Counted from the first letter of the stretch, positions 1 through 7,262 are shown. The stretch is 59,296 nt of DNA from Parcubacteria group bacterium GW2011_GWC2_48_17 (GCA_001003605.1 LCPL01000002.1:1-59296); one strand, 5' to 3'. Numbers and translations: made by a program. Notes: generated by a model not told the origin, from the letters alone.

Positions 1-152
1 GTTTTCATCTGCGCATAAGATTGCCACCTTACCTCAAACAAGTCAATAATATCTACCTCCACAAAACAGTTATACTTACCGTACATCATTTCCCTAGGGA
101 TAAGGATTCCTCGGGATGATTCAAAATCAATATACCCCTCGGAAATAAGCAT
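1..152 (-). CDS. Partial hypothetical protein, N-terminus only
   Basis: An open frame on the minus strand starts with ATG at 152 and runs off the left edge after about 50 codons, so it is too short for the ORF track. The first residues read MLISEGYIDFESSRG and continue with charged and aromatic residues like a normal globular protein. An in-frame stop lies 14 codons upstream, so this ATG is the first possible Met. A CCGAGG sequence lies just before it, and the segment AATCATCCCGAGG occurs twice (around 111-123 and 155-167). The gene would be divergent from the nucleotidyltransferase at 209. I do not recognise the family. Confidence 0.45.
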   Translation of the reverse strand, partial: MLISEGYIDFESSRGILIPREMMYGKYNCFVEVDIIDLFEVRWQSYAQMK

Positions 153-208
153 TTCCTCGGGATGATGATTTTGTAAAGCTCGAAGACATCGCTAACAAAA
201 TCAATCAC

Positions 209-916
209 ATGCAAGCTGTAATACTTGCCGCTGGACTCGGCACAAGAATGAGGCCCCTTACAAACGCAACAGCAAAACCGCTACTCAAAATCGGAGAGCG
301 ACCACTTTTGGAATACACCTTTGACGCGCTACCAGAAATAATAGATGAAGTGGTCGTGGTAATAGGGTATTTGGGCGAGCAAATCAGGACATACCTAGGG
401 GAAGAATTCAGAGGACGCAAAATCAAATACATTGTTCAAGAAAAACTGGAAGGAACCGCAAAGGCGCTGTGGGAAGCGAAGTCGCTTCTTCACGGCAGGT
501 TTTTGGTGCTCATGGCCGATGATATCTACGCGAAAGCAGATATTGAACAGTGTCTCACGCATGAACGCGCCATCCTTGTCATGCGCTCTAAGTCCACGGG
601 CTTTGGTGGGAAGGTTCTTCTTGATGACAGGACTCAGCTTCTCGGAGTCAATGAAGGGAAGTCACATCCAGTAGATTCGCTAATCAGCACAAATGTCTTT
701 GTTCTTACACCAGAGATTTTTGACTTCGAGCCGGTTAAACTCACCGACAGGGAAGGCGAGTGGGGACTTCCTCAAACAGTAGTAGAAATGTCCAAGAACT
801 ATCCCGTGGCGGTCGTTGAAGCGGCCAGCTGGATTAAGATTACGACCCCCGAAGACCTTGTCTTTGCAGAAAAACTTCTTGTCCAATCCAGATTTCGATC
901 CCAACTCCGATTTTAA
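209..916 (+). CDS. Sugar-phosphate nucleotidyltransferase (NTP_transferase family)
   Basis: Predicted to transfer a nucleotidyl group from an NTP to a sugar 1-phosphate to make an NDP-sugar for surface polysaccharide or peptidoglycan precursors. The N-terminus has the family signature LAAGLGTRMRPLT followed by AKPLLKIGERPLLEY, which binds the nucleotide, and VLMADDIYA near residue 100 supplies the acidic metal ligands. At 235 residues it is only the Rossmann-like catalytic domain. There is no left-handed beta-helix acyltransferase domain as in GlmU. Base and sugar specificity (GDP-Man, dTDP-Glc, UDP-GlcNAc type) cannot be read. It is followed by a convergent regulator gene, with a palindrome between them. 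Confidence 0.85.
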   Translation: MQAVILAAGLGTRMRPLTNATAKPLLKIGERPLLEYTFDALPEIIDEVVVVIGYLGEQIRTYLGEEFRGRKIKYIVQEKLEGTAKALWEAKSLLHGRFLVLMADDIYAKADIEQCLTHERAILVMRSKSTGFGGKVLLDDRTQLLGVNEGKSHPVDSLISTNVFVLTPEIFDFEPVKLTDREGEWGLPQTVVEMSKNYPVAVVEAASWIKITTPEDLVFAEKLLVQSRFRSQLRF

Positions 917-964
917 TCTCAACCTTAATTGAGCGCACGGACGCGAAAGTAAATTCAGGAGATA

Positions 965-988
965 CTATCATACTTTGTAGTATGATAG
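965..988. promoter_or_regulatory. Palindrome downstream of the YerC-like gene (putative operator copy 2)
   Basis: Perfect 9-bp arms CTATCATAC and GTATGATAG are separated by six bases. The same arms recur in the larger palindrome at 1491-1522, so the 1016-1480 regulator gene has a copy on each side. There is no T-tract and the stem is AT-rich, so it is not a good terminator. The plus strand shows a -10-like TATGAT in the right arm, which could drive antisense transcription. Operator function is inferred. Confidence 0.55.
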
Positions 989-1015
989 CAGAAAAAGAAA
1001 GTGGTTTTGGCGTGA

Positions 1016-1480
1016 CTATTTCCGCAATCTCTTTGGAGGGCGATATTTTATCTCATCAGCGGCGTTGAAGAGCAAGAAATGAAGCGGATATTTTCTTTTG
1101 AGACTTTCGAAGGAAAGAGGATCTCTCGCTTTTTCTAATTTCTCTTCGAGGGCGGCTTGTCGCCCCAATTCTTTTCGGAGTTTTGTAATTGCATCAATAT
1201 ATCCCCCGAAACCACCATCAAGCCACGCGTGTACTGAAGCAATCGTGGTCGGCGAGGTGTGCAGTTTCTTTTCAATCTCATCATAACCCAAGCCGGAATA
1301 GATAAGTCGAGCAATCTTCAAGCGGCGCGCCAGCATAAACGTCTCGCTCTCGCTCAAAAGATCCTTGAAGAAATTCTTTATCTCATCAACCGATTCAAGT
1401 AATGCGATAGTTGTCCAGAATTCCTTGAGGATTTCCTGCCGTTCTTTGAACGGAGTATTCTGTGGTTTTGCTCGAGGCAT
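1016..1480 (-). CDS. YerC/YecD (TrpR-like) family transcriptional regulator
   Basis: A 154-residue protein with a TrpR-superfamily helix-turn-helix. The stretch ESETFMLARRLKIARLI, then GYDEIEKKLHTSPTTIASV, gives the leading helices and the DNA-reading helix of the YerC/YecD group. The C-terminal third is basic (KYRPPKRLRK at the end) and extends beyond the usual roughly 100-residue family length. It starts 11 bp from a 32-bp palindrome that contains its likely -10 box, with a second copy of the palindrome behind its stop, which argues for autorepression. It lies downstream of cysS on the same strand with a 57-bp gap, so co-transcription is possible. The effector is unknown; family members are annotated from homology to the tryptophan repressor, but tryptophan binding is not implied. 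Confidence 0.8.
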   Translation of the reverse strand: MPRAKPQNTPFKERQEILKEFWTTIALLESVDEIKNFFKDLLSESETFMLARRLKIARLIYSGLGYDEIEKKLHTSPTTIASVHAWLDGGFGGYIDAITKLRKELGRQAALEEKLEKARDPLSFESLKRKYPLHFLLFNAADEIKYRPPKRLRK

Positions 1481-1490
1481 ACTTCGTGGT

Positions 1491-1522
1491 GCTACTATTA
1501 TACTACAAAGTATGATAGTAGC
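1491..1522. promoter_or_regulatory. 32-bp palindromic operator overlapping the promoter of the YerC-like gene
   Basis: The 13-bp arms (GCTACTATTATAC on one side) match as an inverted repeat with one mismatch and a 6-base spacer. Read on the minus strand, the palindrome contains TATAAT (1497-1502), placed correctly as the -10 box for the gene starting at 1480. Binding of the encoded repressor would block RNA polymerase directly. The inner arms are identical to those at 965-988. Confidence 0.65.
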
Positions 1523-1537
1523 ATTGAAATTGAATTG

Positions 1538-2947
1538 CTATTGAAGCGATTTATGGACAATTGGGCCGGAGTCGGTGTCCATAACCGCATAACCGGCGGC
1601 TTGAATTTCGGCGCGGAGTCCATCAGATGTCTTGAAGTCCTTTGCGCTACGAGCTTCTTCCCTTTTTTTGGCAAGTTCCTTAATTTTCTCTGGTACTGAA
1701 TTCATTTCTTCTGCAAGTTTTTTCGACTGGTTCTCTATGTCGAGACCTAGAATTAAGTCGAGCTCTTTTACAAAACGAGATGTGATTGTTTGAAAAGAAA
1801 AAATAGAAGACCATAGTAACCCAATCGGGTAAGCAGTATTTAGATCGTCATTAATACTATTTCTAATCTGAAGCAGCATTTCCTCTGCCTGTCTTGTACT
1901 GTCCTTAGACTCATTGATATTTTCCTTTTTTGCAAATTCCGTTAGCAATCCGCGATATCCGATTTGGGCCGATTGCAATGCTTCCCAGCTGAAATTAAGA
2001 GGGGAGCGATAATGGGTTTGGAGCAAATAATAGCGAAAGGATAGTGGGTGGATGCTTTTTTCTCTCAGCGTTTGAAGCGTGATGAAGTTCTCTCCGGATT
2101 TCGCCATTTTCCCCGATTTTACTATGAGATGCTCATTATGAAGCCAAAAGTTTGCGAGCGGGACGCCGTACGCCGCTTCAGACTGGGCGATTTCGTTTTG
2201 GTGGTGGGTGGGTATATGGTCTATTCCGCCAGTATGAATATCAAACGGCTGTCCAAGGTATTTCCGACTCATGGCGGAACATTCAATATGCCAGCCGGGA
2301 AAACCTCGTCCCCACGGGCTTTCCCAGCCGATATCGCCTTTGGAAAACTTCCAGAGCGAAAAATCTCGAGGAGCGCGCTTTAGAGCGTTTACCGCAATCC
2401 GCGCGCCCTCCCTCTGCTCGCCAAGCGCGAATCCACCGCGCGTTCCATAACTTGGAAACTTTGAGACATCAAAGTACACGCCGTCGCTTGTTGTATAGGC
2501 GATGCCTTTCTCCACGAGCTTTTCTATAAGCGCGATGTCCTCACTGATATGATCGCTTGCCTTCGGCATTTCGTGGGGAAGCTCGATATTGAGGGCCTTG
2601 AGGTCATCCGTAAAAGACTCGGTATATTTTTCGGCAATCTCTCGAAGTCCTTGGAGTGTCATTGGTTTTCCTTCGCGCTTCAGGGCTTTGACCATTTTGT
2701 CATCGCCTTCGTCCGCGTCGGAGGTAAGGTGTCCGATATCCGTGATATTCACGACCTGCCTCACTTCGTAGCCGCTCCACTCCAGCGTCCGCCGCAGGAT
2801 GTCAGCAAAGACATACGCGCGAAGATTCCCTATATGCGCAAAGTTGTAAACGGTTGGGCCGCAGTTATACATGCCGACTACGCCCGCCTTAATCGGCTTG
2901 AATTCTTCTTTTGCGCCAGAGAGGGTGTTGTATAGGTTTAGCTTCAT
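1538..2947 (-). CDS. cysS: Cysteinyl-tRNA synthetase
   Basis: Class I aminoacyl-tRNA synthetase that charges tRNA-Cys with cysteine using ATP. The 469 residues match the family length. The N-terminal zinc site begins with MYNCGPTVY and continues with WHIECSAM and the His-rich THHQNEIAQ. The HIGH motif appears as HIGN near residue 38 and the KMSKS loop as KMAKS near residue 280. The C-terminal helical domain ends with the expected R-x-E-IQxAGY pattern. The start fits the conserved MKLNLYNTLSG opening. The upstream region (2948-3029) contains only AGCT-rich inverted repeats. Confidence 0.97.
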   Translation of the reverse strand: MKLNLYNTLSGAKEEFKPIKAGVVGMYNCGPTVYNFAHIGNLRAYVFADILRRTLEWSGYEVRQVVNITDIGHLTSDADEGDDKMVKALKREGKPMTLQGLREIAEKYTESFTDDLKALNIELPHEMPKASDHISEDIALIEKLVEKGIAYTTSDGVYFDVSKFPSYGTRGGFALGEQREGARIAVNALKRAPRDFSLWKFSKGDIGWESPWGRGFPGWHIECSAMSRKYLGQPFDIHTGGIDHIPTHHQNEIAQSEAAYGVPLANFWLHNEHLIVKSGKMAKSGENFITLQTLREKSIHPLSFRYYLLQTHYRSPLNFSWEALQSAQIGYRGLLTEFAKKENINESKDSTRQAEEMLLQIRNSINDDLNTAYPIGLLWSSIFSFQTITSRFVKELDLILGLDIENQSKKLAEEMNSVPEKIKELAKKREEARSAKDFKTSDGLRAEIQAAGYAVMDTDSGPIVHKSLQ

Positions 2948-3029
2948 AGCTTGCTAGCTTTTTAGCTTTCTAGGACAGAAAAAGCAAGTCCTCCTAATAA
3001 GCTAACAAGCTAATCAGCTAGTAAGCTGA
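2948..3029. repeat. AGCT-rich direct and inverted repeats between corA-like gene and cysS
   Basis: The gap between two co-directional genes is made of variants of TAGCTT and AGCTAACAAGCTAATCAGCT in both orientations. It can fold on itself but has no clear T-tract on the minus strand. It belongs to the short, heptamer-like repeats seen in many gaps of this window. Any cysS promoter would have to lie here, but I cannot point to one. Confidence 0.4.
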
Positions 3030-3941
3030 CTAGAGCCAGCGTTTGTGCCTAAACCACGTGTAGAGTCCTATGGCGACACCGCAAACGATAATCAGAAGTA
3101 TCCAAAAGTCGAACGGAAGTCCGACAATCGGGCGGGAAACAGTATCAATGTTAAAGAGAGAAAGTACGGTCGTCGTTGGGAGCGTTATAAAGGCAAGGAT
3201 AGTCAGCGTCTTCATGATTTCATTTTGTTTAGTGGATAGAAGCGCGTTGTTAGTTTCTCGAAGTTCGGAAAGAAATGCCGCGTTATTCTCAACCGCGTGC
3301 GCCACGCGATAATAACCGCCGATAAGCGTTCGGAGATGAAAAGCGAACTTATCGCCGAAAAGTTTTTTGCCGGCCACTTCAAATGATTCCAGAACGTCGC
3401 GGTGCATGGATAGCGAGCGCTTGAAGCACAAAAGGTCGCGCGAAACGCGTGATATGGAAACGACCATCTCACGCTCTTCGCCGCTATAGATTCTTTCCTC
3501 AATGGAGTTAAGTGATTCCTGTACGGCGCTTAGCTCATGGATGAGCGACTCATATAATTTACCAAGAAGGAAAAAGAAAATAAATCCGGCATGAGTCCCG
3601 AAATCTCCGTCCTTAAGAGTCGCCTTTGTATCGAAGATTTTTGAAACATAGTGGACAATTTCACTCGCGCCGTAGCGCACGGTGATGAGAAATTTTTTCC
3701 CGACGACAAAATCTATCTCCTGATCGTACTCCTCCTTATTGCGCCTAATGCTCGGAAAGTGCAAGATGAGGTAAATAAAGTTTTGATACAGATCAACCTG
3801 TGACTTAATTGTCGGAGCCGATAGTTCGTGCGATACAAGCGGATTTAGACCATAGTCTTTTGAAATTGAGCGTATATCTTCTTGCGATGGAGATTCAAGA
3901 TCAATCCAGACAAGTCCATTGTTCTCATGCCTCGTTATCAT
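3030..3941 (-). CDS. CorA-family divalent metal transporter with degenerate pore motif
   Basis: CorA-type channels are homopentamers that pass Mg2+, Co2+ or Zn2+ across the inner membrane. The 303-residue protein has the expected soluble N-terminal alpha/beta domain (residues 1-130), a long coiled helix region (LSAVQESLNSIEERIY; ETNNALLSTKQNEIMKTLTILAFI) and two C-terminal transmembrane segments. It ends in basic FRHKRWL, matching the family. The canonical YGMNF selectivity motif after TM1 is missing: the equivalent reads LSLFNID. Zn-transporting or non-canonical CorA-like proteins vary here, so the ion is uncertain. It is divergent from the S41 protease gene with an 88-bp AT-rich promoter region between them. 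Confidence 0.85.
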   Translation of the reverse strand: MITRHENNGLVWIDLESPSQEDIRSISKDYGLNPLVSHELSAPTIKSQVDLYQNFIYLILHFPSIRRNKEEYDQEIDFVVGKKFLITVRYGASEIVHYVSKIFDTKATLKDGDFGTHAGFIFFFLLGKLYESLIHELSAVQESLNSIEERIYSGEEREMVVSISRVSRDLLCFKRSLSMHRDVLESFEVAGKKLFGDKFAFHLRTLIGGYYRVAHAVENNAAFLSELRETNNALLSTKQNEIMKTLTILAFITLPTTTVLSLFNIDTVSRPIVGLPFDFWILLIIVCGVAIGLYTWFRHKRWL

Positions 3942-4029
3942 TTAGTAAGTATAGAACACAAAAATCAAATTCACAAAGGCCAATATATAGTATAGACGAA
4001 GGAACTAAATTTTGTAATACTATACGCTT

Positions 4030-5316
4030 ATGAAACCTACAGACAGAAAAAAAGCGCCCTCAATAATCCTTGCCACTCTCTTGCTCACAGGCGTATTTTA
4101 CATTGGCTTTACATTCGGAGAAGGACATCAGTCTGCCATAGAGAAAGCCGCGACGCTCTATGGTAAGGAATCGCCGCCGGGACTCCTAGACATGACCGAT
4201 TTTTCTCCGTTTTGGAGCGCGTGGAATGTGCTTAATGAAAAATATGTTCCGGCCACCACTACCGCCGTAGCGAGTGATGAGCAAAAGCTGTGGGGAGCCA
4301 TTGAAGGACTTACCGCCTCGCTCAAAGACCCATACACGGTGTTTTTCCCGCCTGAAGAGTCAAAACTTTTTGAGAGCGAGATTAACGGCAGTTTTGAAGG
4401 AATTGGAATGGAAATCGGCATAAAAGATGATGTGCTCACGGTAATCGCGCCGCTGAAAGGAACTCCAGCGGAGCGAGCAGGCATCCTTCCAGGCGATAAA
4501 ATACTTAAGATTAACGACGAAGCGAGCGCGAGTTTGCGGGTGGACCAGGCCGTAAAGCTCATCCGCGGCAAAAAGGGAACAGAGGTTCGCCTGACGGTTC
4601 TTCGCGAAGGAAGGCCAGATTCTTTCGAAATAAAGGTAATACGCGATGTCATCGACCTTCCTACAATTGATGTGGAATTAAAACCTGGAAAGATAGTTGG
4701 AGGCGAAAACGCCGGAAAGGAAAGCGGTTTAACCAAGGATGGTGTGTACATTATTCGCCTGTATAACTTTTCCGCGACCTCTCCGCGCCTCTTTCGTGAC
4801 GCGCTTAGGAAGTTCGTGGAGAGCGGTTCAAATAAATTGCTTCTTGACCTTCGAGGCAATCCTGGAGGATTTCTTGAGGCCGCGGTTGATATAGCAAGCT
4901 GGTTCCTCCCCGCGGGGAAGACTGTGGTAACTGAAGACGGCGGAGCAAAATCGGCCGTCAAGGTGCATAGGAGCCGCGGATATAACGTATTCAACAACAA
5001 CTTAAGAATGGCAATCCTAGTAAATTCTGGTTCCGCATCAGCTTCGGAAATTCTTGCCGGAGCGTTGCGCGAGCACGGTATCGCTACGCTCGTCGGTACG
5101 AAGACGTTCGGCAAAGGTTCCGTACAAGAGCTAGTCAAACTGACGCCGGATACTTCACTCAAAGTCACGGTGGCGCGCTGGTTCACTCCAAACGGCCTTT
5201 CTATCTCTGACGGCGGTCTTGCGCCGGATGTTGAAGTAAAACTTACGCCGGAAGATATCGAAAAAAAGAAAGACCCGCAGACGGACAAAGCAGTAGAGCT
5301 ACTTACGAAGCCGTAA
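4030..5316 (+). CDS. ctp: S41-family C-terminal processing peptidase
   Basis: A membrane-anchored serine protease of the carboxy-terminal processing (Ctp/Prc) group that trims exported proteins. Residues about 12-30 form an uncleaved signal anchor, followed by the helical N-terminal part. A PDZ domain comes next (GIGMEIGIKDDVLTVIAPL ... GILPGDKILKINDE), then the protease core. The nucleophile is in NSGSASASEILAGAL and the general-base Lys in TKTFGKGSVQE, the Ser-Lys dyad of the family. Length 428 is typical. TACTAT six bases before the ATG could be a -10 box, making the mRNA nearly leaderless. Confidence 0.94.
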   Translation: MKPTDRKKAPSIILATLLLTGVFYIGFTFGEGHQSAIEKAATLYGKESPPGLLDMTDFSPFWSAWNVLNEKYVPATTTAVASDEQKLWGAIEGLTASLKDPYTVFFPPEESKLFESEINGSFEGIGMEIGIKDDVLTVIAPLKGTPAERAGILPGDKILKINDEASASLRVDQAVKLIRGKKGTEVRLTVLREGRPDSFEIKVIRDVIDLPTIDVELKPGKIVGGENAGKESGLTKDGVYIIRLYNFSATSPRLFRDALRKFVESGSNKLLLDLRGNPGGFLEAAVDIASWFLPAGKTVVTEDGGAKSAVKVHRSRGYNVFNNNLRMAILVNSGSASASEILAGALREHGIATLVGTKTFGKGSVQELVKLTPDTSLKVTVARWFTPNGLSISDGGLAPDVEVKLTPEDIEKKKDPQTDKAVELLTKP

Positions 5317-5478
5317 GCAGAATGTCTAAGTCCTAATTTCTAATATCTAATGAAATGTGTAATGATCCATTAGAAATTTGAGATTTCATTAGGAATTAGG
5401 TATTAGACTTTAGAAATTTAAAAGCGTTGTTATTCAATCTGAGATACGCTCATCGCACGTAATTCTAATACATAACTA
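5317..5478. repeat. TCTAAT-type repeat hairpin between ctp and rplI
   Basis: The gap consists largely of TTTCTAATATCTAAT-like words followed by their inverted copies (ATTTCATTAG, ATTAGACTTTAG), giving a long AT-rich imperfect hairpin. The same word TTTCTAATATCTAAT occurs at about 18750-18765. It is non-coding, and I see no T-tract that would make it a standard terminator. Confidence 0.45.
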
Positions 5479-5484
5479 ATGACC

Positions 5485-5928
5485 ATGAAGATCGTACTTC
5501 TAAAGGATATCGCCGGTGTCGGCAGAAAAAATGACGTCAAAAATGTATCCGATGGATACGCGCTAAATTTTCTTATCCCCAAAAAGCTTGCGACTCCAGG
5601 CACGCCAGCTATCATCGCGCACGCCGAGAGAATGAAATCTGAACAAGCGAAAGAGCGCGAAGTACAGGAAAATCTCCTTTTCAAGAACCTCTCGGGAGTT
5701 GAAGGAGTGAAAATCGAACTTAGCTGTAAAGCCAGCGACAAGGGGCACCTCTTCGCAAGCATACACAAAGAAGCGATTGTGGCCGAGCTTAAGAAGCAAA
5801 CGAGAATTGATATGCTTCCTGAATTTCTGCAATTGGACAAGCCTATAAAGGAGGTAGGTGAACACAAAATTGGAGTTAGGGTCCAAGACAAAACTGGCGG
5901 TTTTACTTTAGTTGTAACCGCCGCGTAG
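5485..5928 (+). CDS. rplI: 50S ribosomal protein L9
   Basis: Binds 23S rRNA at the base of the L1 stalk. The N-terminal domain has the diagnostic MKIVLLKDIAGVGRKNDV and DGYALNFLIPKKLA, then the connecting helix rich in Glu and Lys, then the C-terminal domain ending GVRVQDKTGGFTL. The ORF track opens at 5479 (MTMKIV), but the conserved family start is the Met at 5485, chosen here. Length 147 is normal. Some CPR lineages lack L9, so its presence helps place the organism. It is convergent with rpmA with only 32 bp between the stops. Confidence 0.96.
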   Translation: MKIVLLKDIAGVGRKNDVKNVSDGYALNFLIPKKLATPGTPAIIAHAERMKSEQAKEREVQENLLFKNLSGVEGVKIELSCKASDKGHLFASIHKEAIVAELKKQTRIDMLPEFLQLDKPIKEVGEHKIGVRVQDKTGGFTLVVTAA

Positions 5929-5960
5929 ATTTTGAAGGCCGCACAAACGAATTGTTTGGT

Positions 5961-6233
5961 TTATATGACGCTCACCTCCTTTCGCGTCACGATGCGCCCG
6001 TCGTATTTTATTTTGCGCCTGTTCTTGAAGGAGACAATACCGTCTTTATCCGCGAAAAGAGTGTGGTCCTTTGCCACCGAGACATTCTTTCCAGCGAGGA
6101 ATTTGGTGCCTCGTTGCCTGACTATAATATTGCCAGTATTAGCCTTTTCTCCCGCATACAATTTAACTCCCAGATAATGAGGCTGCGACCCTGTTAAATT
6201 CTTTGCTGTCCCGCCGGCTTTTTTATGTGCCAT
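5961..6233 (-). CDS. rpmA: 50S ribosomal protein L27
   Basis: Component of the large ribosomal subunit near the peptidyl-transferase centre. The start [13 protein letters not shown], without the cleavable extension of Firmicutes, and the core [23 protein letters not shown] are diagnostic. It has 90 residues, as expected. rplU is not next to it in this window, so the usual L21-L27 pairing is broken. The 127-bp region upstream holds a hairpin repeat and the promoter of the divergent gene at 6361. Confidence 0.97.
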   Translation of the reverse strand: MAHKKAGGTAKNLTGSQPHYLGVKLYAGEKANTGNIIVRQRGTKFLAGKNVSVAKDHTLFADKDGIVSFKNRRKIKYDGRIVTRKEVSVI

Positions 6234-6275
6234 GGCTGATTTTCTTAATGAGCAAAGCGAGTTTTAGAAAATCGC

Positions 6276-6331
6276 CACCCCGTTAAATGCGCCTTTGGCG
6301 CCAGGCGCCTCGCGCCGTATTTAACTGGGGT
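6276..6331. repeat. Hairpin repeat with CCCCGTTAAAT-type ends
   Basis: ACCCCGTTAAAT and its near inverted copy ATTTAACTGGGGT enclose a GC-rich core built of GGCGCC and GCGCC palindromes. It lies in the divergent region between rpmA and the gene at 6361. The form (terminal inverted repeats, no ORF, self-complementary core) resembles a small palindromic repeat or MITE fragment. Confidence 0.45.
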
Positions 6332-6348
6332 ATTCGCCCAAATTTAGT

Positions 6349-6354
6349 TATAAT
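6349..6354 (+). promoter_or_regulatory. -10 box giving a near-leaderless transcript
   Basis: A perfect TATAAT lies six bases before the ATG of the 6361 gene, so transcription should start at or next to the start codon. No clear -35 box is seen at 17 bp. No Shine-Dalgarno could be present on such an mRNA. Confidence 0.5.
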
Positions 6355-6360
6355 AACCTG

Positions 6361-6771
6361 ATGAATATACACGAAGTGCGTGAAGAAATCAATACATTGG
6401 TAAGACGTCTGGACACAAGAGAAATCTTCACCATTTTGCTCATTCTGCTGGTTGGTTTTGGCTCCTTCGGATTAGGTAGGCTTTCTAAATTGCAGGAGTC
6501 AAAATCGCCGATTCAACTTGAAAATACATTTGCGGAAAATGCCGCGGCAGTGGCGGTGTCGCCATCTCCAACTTCTGCAGCAAAGGAATCAGAGAAACCT
6601 GTCGCTCCTGGAGGACAACTTGTTGCATCAAAGGGCGGCGCCAAATATCATTTTCCATGGTGCTCCGGAGCGCAGCGCATTTCCGAGGCGAATAAAATCT
6701 GGTTCAACTCTGTTGAAGAGGCCAGAAAAGCAGGGTATACTCCCGCAAGCAATTGTAAGGGGTTGAAATAG
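6361..6771 (+). CDS. Membrane-anchored protein with C-terminal Ada/MTTB-like metal-binding fold
   Basis: A short cytoplasmic N-terminus is followed by one transmembrane helix (about residues 21-39, IFTILLILLVGFGSFGLG), a Ser/Pro/Ala-rich linker, and a small C-terminal domain. The domain reads KYHFPWCSGAQRI ... NKIWFNSVEEARKAGY ... NCKGL. This Cys-containing module, related to the Ada zinc-binding fold, is often attached to secreted nucleases or found alone on membrane anchors in CPR genomes; that is family knowledge. The role is unknown. TATAAT at 6349-6354 ends seven bases before the ATG, so the transcript is probably leaderless. Confidence 0.7.
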   Translation: MNIHEVREEINTLVRRLDTREIFTILLILLVGFGSFGLGRLSKLQESKSPIQLENTFAENAAAVAVSPSPTSAAKESEKPVAPGGQLVASKGGAKYHFPWCSGAQRISEANKIWFNSVEEARKAGYTPASNCKGLK

Positions 6772-6814
6772 CCGGTAGTACGAGAAGGTAGAGAGTAGAA
6801 AGAAACGCTCTCAA

Positions 6815-6873
6815 GGGCGCATAGCTCCCCAGTGTAGTACTGGGCAGGCAGTTGGTTAGAGCGTGCGATTTCC
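6815..6873 (+). pseudogene. 5' half of a tRNA gene, interrupted in the D-arm and broken in the anticodon loop
   Basis: GGGCGCATAGCTC matches a tRNA acceptor and D-stem start. A 6-bp hairpin insert (CCCAGT ... ACTGGG) follows, then CAGTTGGTTAGAGC completes a D-arm, and TGCGA opens an anticodon stem with loop TTTCC. The matching 3' strand is absent. The segment CAGTTGGTTAGAGCGTGCGATT (6849-6870) is repeated exactly inside the intact tRNA-Val at 6905. A complementary 3' half lies at 6991-7026 beyond that tRNA. Confidence 0.6.
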
Positions 6874-6892
6874 ACCACGTTACAAATCTGGC

Positions 6893-6966
6893 GCACTCTT
6901 AGCTCAGTTGGTTAGAGCGTGCGATTCACATTCGCAAGGTCGGAGGTTCGATCCCTCCAGAGTGCA
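6893..6966 (+). tRNA. tRNA-Val (anticodon CAC)
   Basis: Cloverleaf: acceptor GCACTCT/AGAGTGC, D-arm AGCTCAGTTGGTTAGAGC, anticodon stem TGCGA/TCGCA with loop TTCACAT (anticodon CAC, codon GTG), T-arm GGAGG-TTCGATC-CCTCC, discriminator A. CCA is not encoded. CAC is a less common valine anticodon in bacteria; the other Val tRNAs must lie elsewhere. Confidence 0.92.
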
Positions 6967-6990
6967 TAGTGGAATTTGTAATGGGGCAAG

Positions 6991-7026
6991 TTCGCAAGGT
7001 CACTGGTTCGATCCCAGTATCGTCCA
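6991..7026 (+). pseudogene. 3' half of a tRNA gene
   Basis: TTCGCAAGGTC is followed by a perfect T-arm (ACTGG-TTCGATC-CCAGT), a 3' acceptor strand ATCGTCC and discriminator A, but no 5' half precedes it. It would pair with the 5' half at 6815-6873: anticodon stem TGCGA/TCGCA, and acceptor GGGCG/CGTCC with a G3:U70-type pair but mismatches at positions 6 and 7. The intact tRNA-Val lies between the two halves. Confidence 0.6.
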
Positions 7027-7059
7027 TAGCGAACCTTGGCGTAGGGTCAGCGGTCAAAT

Positions 7060-7131
7060 GTCCCTGTAGTCTAATGGATAGAATACTTCCCTCCGAAGGA
7101 AGTGATGCAGGTTCGATTCCTGCCAGGGACA
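7060..7131 (+). tRNA. tRNA-Arg (anticodon CCG)
   Basis: Acceptor GTCCCTG/CAGGGAC, D-arm TAGTCTAATGGATAGAAT, anticodon stem CTTCC/GGAAG with loop CTCCGAA (anticodon CCG, codon CGG), T-arm GCAGG-TTCGATT-CCTGC, discriminator A. CCA is not encoded. Its acceptor and T-arm ends are duplicated in the element at 7149-7262. Confidence 0.93.
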
Positions 7132-7148
7132 ATGAGTGAAACGAATAT

Positions 7149-7262
7149 GTCCCTGAGGAGCAAACTGCTTTGCTCCGTGCAGGAATCGAAAGGCTTTTCC
7201 TTATCGAGTCTGCGAGATGTAAAAGCACCCGCGCATGGTAATCGTGATTCCTGCCAGGGACA
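7149..7262 (+). other. tRNA-Arg-derived structured element (tRNA-like fold)
   Basis: It starts with GTCCCTG and ends with GATTCCTGCCAGGGACA, identical to the two ends of the adjacent tRNA-Arg, so a 7-bp acceptor stem can form. Between them lies an 8-bp hairpin GGAGCAAA-CTGC-TTTGCTCC and then GCAGGAATCG, which pairs with the terminal CGTGATTCCTGC as a long arm. That arm encloses a further GCTTTT/AAAAGC stem. There is no anticodon arm. It may be a decayed tRNA copy or a folded tRNA-like RNA; the sequence alone cannot decide. Confidence 0.5.

Noticed and set aside
4158-5288. 376-aa minus-strand ORF opposite ctp
   Set aside because: Shadow of the S41 peptidase gene. The sequence is Ser/Arg/Pro-rich without domain features, while the plus strand has all catalytic motifs.
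5317-5478. CRISPR-like repeats in the repetitive gaps (also 18723-18845, 28526-28607)
   Set aside because: The repeated words are short, irregular and without unique spacers of constant length. No cas genes are in the window.
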